From Terriglobia bacterium (GTDB lineage: Bacteria > Acidobacteriota > Terriglobia > UBA7540): a DNA stretch of 64,000 nt. Shown piece after piece: positions 61,944-64,000 of the stretch. The notes under the pieces were generated by a model. It saw only the letters and a list, made by a program, of their open reading frames with translations, was not told the origin of the DNA and made no database searches. Position 1 is the stretch's first letter. Every line of letters starts with the position of its first letter. The DNA is taken from NCBI GenBank assembly GCA_030040995.1, contig JASHOS010000053.1, positions 16,021 to 80,020 on the forward strand, read 5' to 3'. The position numbers were made by a program, and so were the translations under genes.

Positions 61944-64000
61944 TTATTCATGCCTCAGAGCGATCATCGGGTCGACTCTCGCTGCTCGACGCGCAGGGAT
62001 GTAGCATGCGAGCAACGCCGTGCTGGTAAGAATCAGTAAAGCGACAAGAAACGTGAGCGGATCGGTGGGCCTAACACCATAAAGTAAGCTCGACAAGAAC
62101 CTTGTCAGTCCGAGGGCTCCCAATAACCCGATTCCTAAGCCTGCCAGCGTCACCCAGAGTCCCTGACCCATTACGAGCGAGAGCACATGTCTTTTCTGTG
62201 CTCCTAGCGCCATTCGGATACCGATTTCACTGGTGCGCCGCGCTACCGCATACGACATGACGCCATAAAGGCCAATGCAGGCGAGCGCCAACGCGATAAC
62301 TCCGAAAAAGATCGAGAGCGTAGACATCATTTTTTCCTGGTCGAGCGACTGATCGACCTGCTCGGCCAGGGTCTTCACATCCAGAGCCCTCAGCGACGGG
62401 TCGATACTCCGTAGGATGGAGCGCACTTCAGGCACGACGCTCAAGGGGGCGATGGCGGTCCTGACTTCAAAAGTGGTCTCCATAGGGATTGGCGGGAGCT
62501 GAGGGATGTAGAGATAAGCGGTGGGCGGGATCGTCTCTCTCAGGCTGGTGTACTTTGCGTCGCCGGTGACGCCGATAATTTCGTACCCGCGTTTGCCACT
62601 CCACGGCCCCAGCCGGAAATGCTTCCCGAGTGGACTCTGGTTGCCAAAGAAGCGGCGGGCCATCGTTTCGTTAATCAGCGCTACCGGAGAAGAACCGGAA
62701 TTGTCCTCTGGGCCGAAGTTGCGGCCGGCCAGCAGCGGTGTGCCCAAAGTCTTAAAGAAGTTTGGGCCTACCGCATTGAGGTAAACATCCACGGACTCGC
62801 CCGGCTGCGCCGTGTAGCCTTCTACAGACCTCACGTAGTTGTCCCAGCCGCCGCCGCTGATGGGGGTCAGGAAAGAAAAGCTCGCCGAGCGGACGCCTGG
62901 CGCCTGCTGGATTCGTTCCAGCACGTCCCGACGGAGTTGAGTCGCGCGCTCTGCCTTGTAGCCTGCCTTCGACGGGTCCAGCCCAAAAAGCAAAACGTGG
63001 CCGCGGTTGAATCCGGGATTGAGCGTTTCGAGGTTGCGGAGCGTGCCAACCAGCAGGCCGGCGCCGACAACGACGGCGAGCGACAATGCGACTTGTGCCA
63101 TCACCAGCACGCCGCCCAAGTTGCCCGGGCCCGACGCGGCGCGAAACCAGCCCGTAATGGAGGCGCCGGAACTTCCTCGCGTCACGCGCAATGCGGGCGC
63201 AAGGCCGAAAGCTACCCCCGTGCCGAGAGCCAGAAGCATTGTGAAACCGAGCACGAGGAGGTCGGGATGAACATTCAATGTCACCCGGCCGGAGCTGTTC
63301 GCCATGTTCGACATGAGGGCGACAAGAACCGGGCTTCCCCAGAAGGCAAAGATCAAGCCGAAAGCGCCGCCGATGATAGCCAGGAGAGTGCTTTCGGTGA
63401 GTAGTTGCCGCACCAACCGGCGGCGCCGGGCACCCACCGCAAGCCGGAGAGCAATTTCCCGCTGCCGGGTGCTGGCGCGTGCCAGCAGCAAGTTCGCAAC
63501 GTTCGTACAGGCGATGACCAGCACCAGTACAACCATGCCCATCAGCAGAAGTAGCGGCCGCGAAAATTCCGTGCGTAGATAATTGGCGCCTCGTGCCGCC
63601 GGCAGAAGGACGATGTGGTGGGTGAAGAAGTCACGACGGTCTTGCAGGGACCACTTCGAAATGTCACGTTGACGCTGGATCTCCTGGTAAAGAATGTCGA
63701 GGCTCGCGCGGGCTTGCCTGACGGAAACTCCGGGCTTCAGACGTGCGATCAAACTGAGCCAATTCGTATCGATTTGCGCAAGCCGGTTTCCTCCCGGCAG
63801 TGCCTCGGGTTGCATGGAGACGGGAACCCAAAAGTTGTATACCTGCCCCGGATCGACACCGCTGAAGTGGGGCGGCGCTACGCCTATAATGGTGAAGGTT
63901 GTCTGCTGAATCACAAGCTTCTTCCCCAAGACGTCAGGATTGCGTCCAAACCTTCGAGTCCAAAAGGCAAAGCTGATAACGGCGACCGGATTGGCGCCGG
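61944..64000 (-). CDS. MacB/FtsX-type permease, partial (runs off the window edge)
   Basis: A second orphan permease whose N-terminal part lies beyond position 64000; at least 685 residues are present. The visible part starts in the first periplasmic domain (NPVAVISFAFWTRRFGRNPD, then VIQQTTFTIIGVAPPHFSGV). It continues with the middle membrane block (IACTNVANLLLARASTRQREIALRLAVGARRRRLVRQLL), the second periplasmic domain (INETMARRFFGNQSPLGKHF) and the C-terminal FtsX block (TSEIGIRMALGAQKRHVLSLVMG) ending RVDPMIALRHE. Its C-terminal block shares about half its residues with the 58874-61507 protein, pointing to duplication. The intervening 436 bases hold repeats only. The prefix domain and start cannot be checked here. 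Confidence 0.9.
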   Translation of the reverse strand, partial: GANPVAVISFAFWTRRFGRNPDVLGKKLVIQQTTFTIIGVAPPHFSGVDPGQVYNFWVPVSMQPEALPGGNRLAQIDTNWLSLIARLKPGVSVRQARASLDILYQEIQRQRDISKWSLQDRRDFFTHHIVLLPAARGANYLRTEFSRPLLLLMGMVVLVLVIACTNVANLLLARASTRQREIALRLAVGARRRRLVRQLLTESTLLAIIGGAFGLIFAFWGSPVLVALMSNMANSSGRVTLNVHPDLLVLGFTMLLALGTGVAFGLAPALRVTRGSSGASITGWFRAASGPGNLGGVLVMAQVALSLAVVVGAGLLVGTLRNLETLNPGFNRGHVLLFGLDPSKAGYKAERATQLRRDVLERIQQAPGVRSASFSFLTPISGGGWDNYVRSVEGYTAQPGESVDVYLNAVGPNFFKTLGTPLLAGRNFGPEDNSGSSPVALINETMARRFFGNQSPLGKHFRLGPWSGKRGYEIIGVTGDAKYTSLRETIPPTAYLYIPQLPPIPMETTFEVRTAIAPLSVVPEVRSILRSIDPSLRALDVKTLAEQVDQSLDQEKMMSTLSIFFGVIALALACIGLYGVMSYAVARRTSEIGIRMALGAQKRHVLSLVMGQGLWVTLAGLGIGLLGALGLTRFLSSLLYGVRPTDPLTFLVALLILTSTALLACYIPARRAARVDPMIALRHE

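Overview
The window looks like chromosome from a soil-type member of the Acidobacteriota. Evidence: two adjacent very large MacB/FtsX-type permeases with the N-terminal prefix domain of acidobacterial duplicated orphan permeases (58874-64000); frequent GTG/TTG starts; moderately high GC; and many dispersed palindromic intergenic repeats between otherwise ordinary genes. No phage, plasmid, integrase or CRISPR array is visible. The only mobile-DNA traces are two transposase remnants (IS1380-like at 1975-2150, IS1182-like at 12928-13074).

Layout. 1-2500: three unrecognised small genes on the minus strand with very strong ribosome binding sites and a clear sigma70-type promoter, plus a decayed paralogue of one of them, the IS1380 remnant and a small conserved-type protein. 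2779-9952: a heavy-metal (Cu/Ag type) RND efflux operon, preceded by two small secreted or membrane proteins. 9999-12874: an arsenic operon read leftwards, arsR-arsM-aquaporin-arsC-arsC, tightly overlapped and without an ArsB/Acr3 pump. 13199-17358: a zinc-ribbon protein, a Tat-exported GH116 glycosidase and a CobW-type GTPase, the last two overlapping by 4 bases. 18014-22609: the phosphate uptake operon pstSCAB-phoU. 22616-28227 (minus): DUF2203 protein, MoaA, a VWA protein with its AAA+ partner, and a LON-domain protein. 28560-37033 (plus): UvrC, two YtxH-type proteins, a membrane-anchored coiled-coil protein, amidase, rhodanese, a membrane protein, ArgH and a DUF1207-type outer-membrane protein. 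37034-40926 (minus): the TldE/TldD protease pair and a Tat-exported TIM-barrel isomerase-like protein. 41532-45957: GAF protein, HtrA/Deg protease, aspartase/fumarase-family lyase between inverted repeats, and a tRNA-Met. 46003-51003 (minus): an oxidoreductase and a large hybrid histidine kinase. 51269-57901: RluB-type pseudouridine synthase, FtsY (minus), bacilliredoxin, thioesterase, two glycosyltransferases and a prepilin peptidase. 58874-64000 (minus): the tandem permeases, the second cut by the window edge.

How it works together. The first 17 kb is dominated by metal and metalloid handling: Cu/Ag export through a three-part RND pump; arsenate reduction, arsenite methylation and probable arsenite exit through an aquaporin; and a putative metallochaperone GTPase coupled to an exported glycosidase. 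The rest is mainly housekeeping (phosphate uptake, molybdopterin synthesis, nucleotide excision repair, arginine synthesis, protein targeting) with envelope and signalling genes between.

The most promising undescribed material is the three-gene small-protein cluster at 149-1591, the GH116/CobW pair, the AAA+/VWA pair with altered Walker motifs, and several intergenic repeat families, including a 76-bp inverted pair flanking the lyase gene. All assignments come from reading the sequence; no database search was run.
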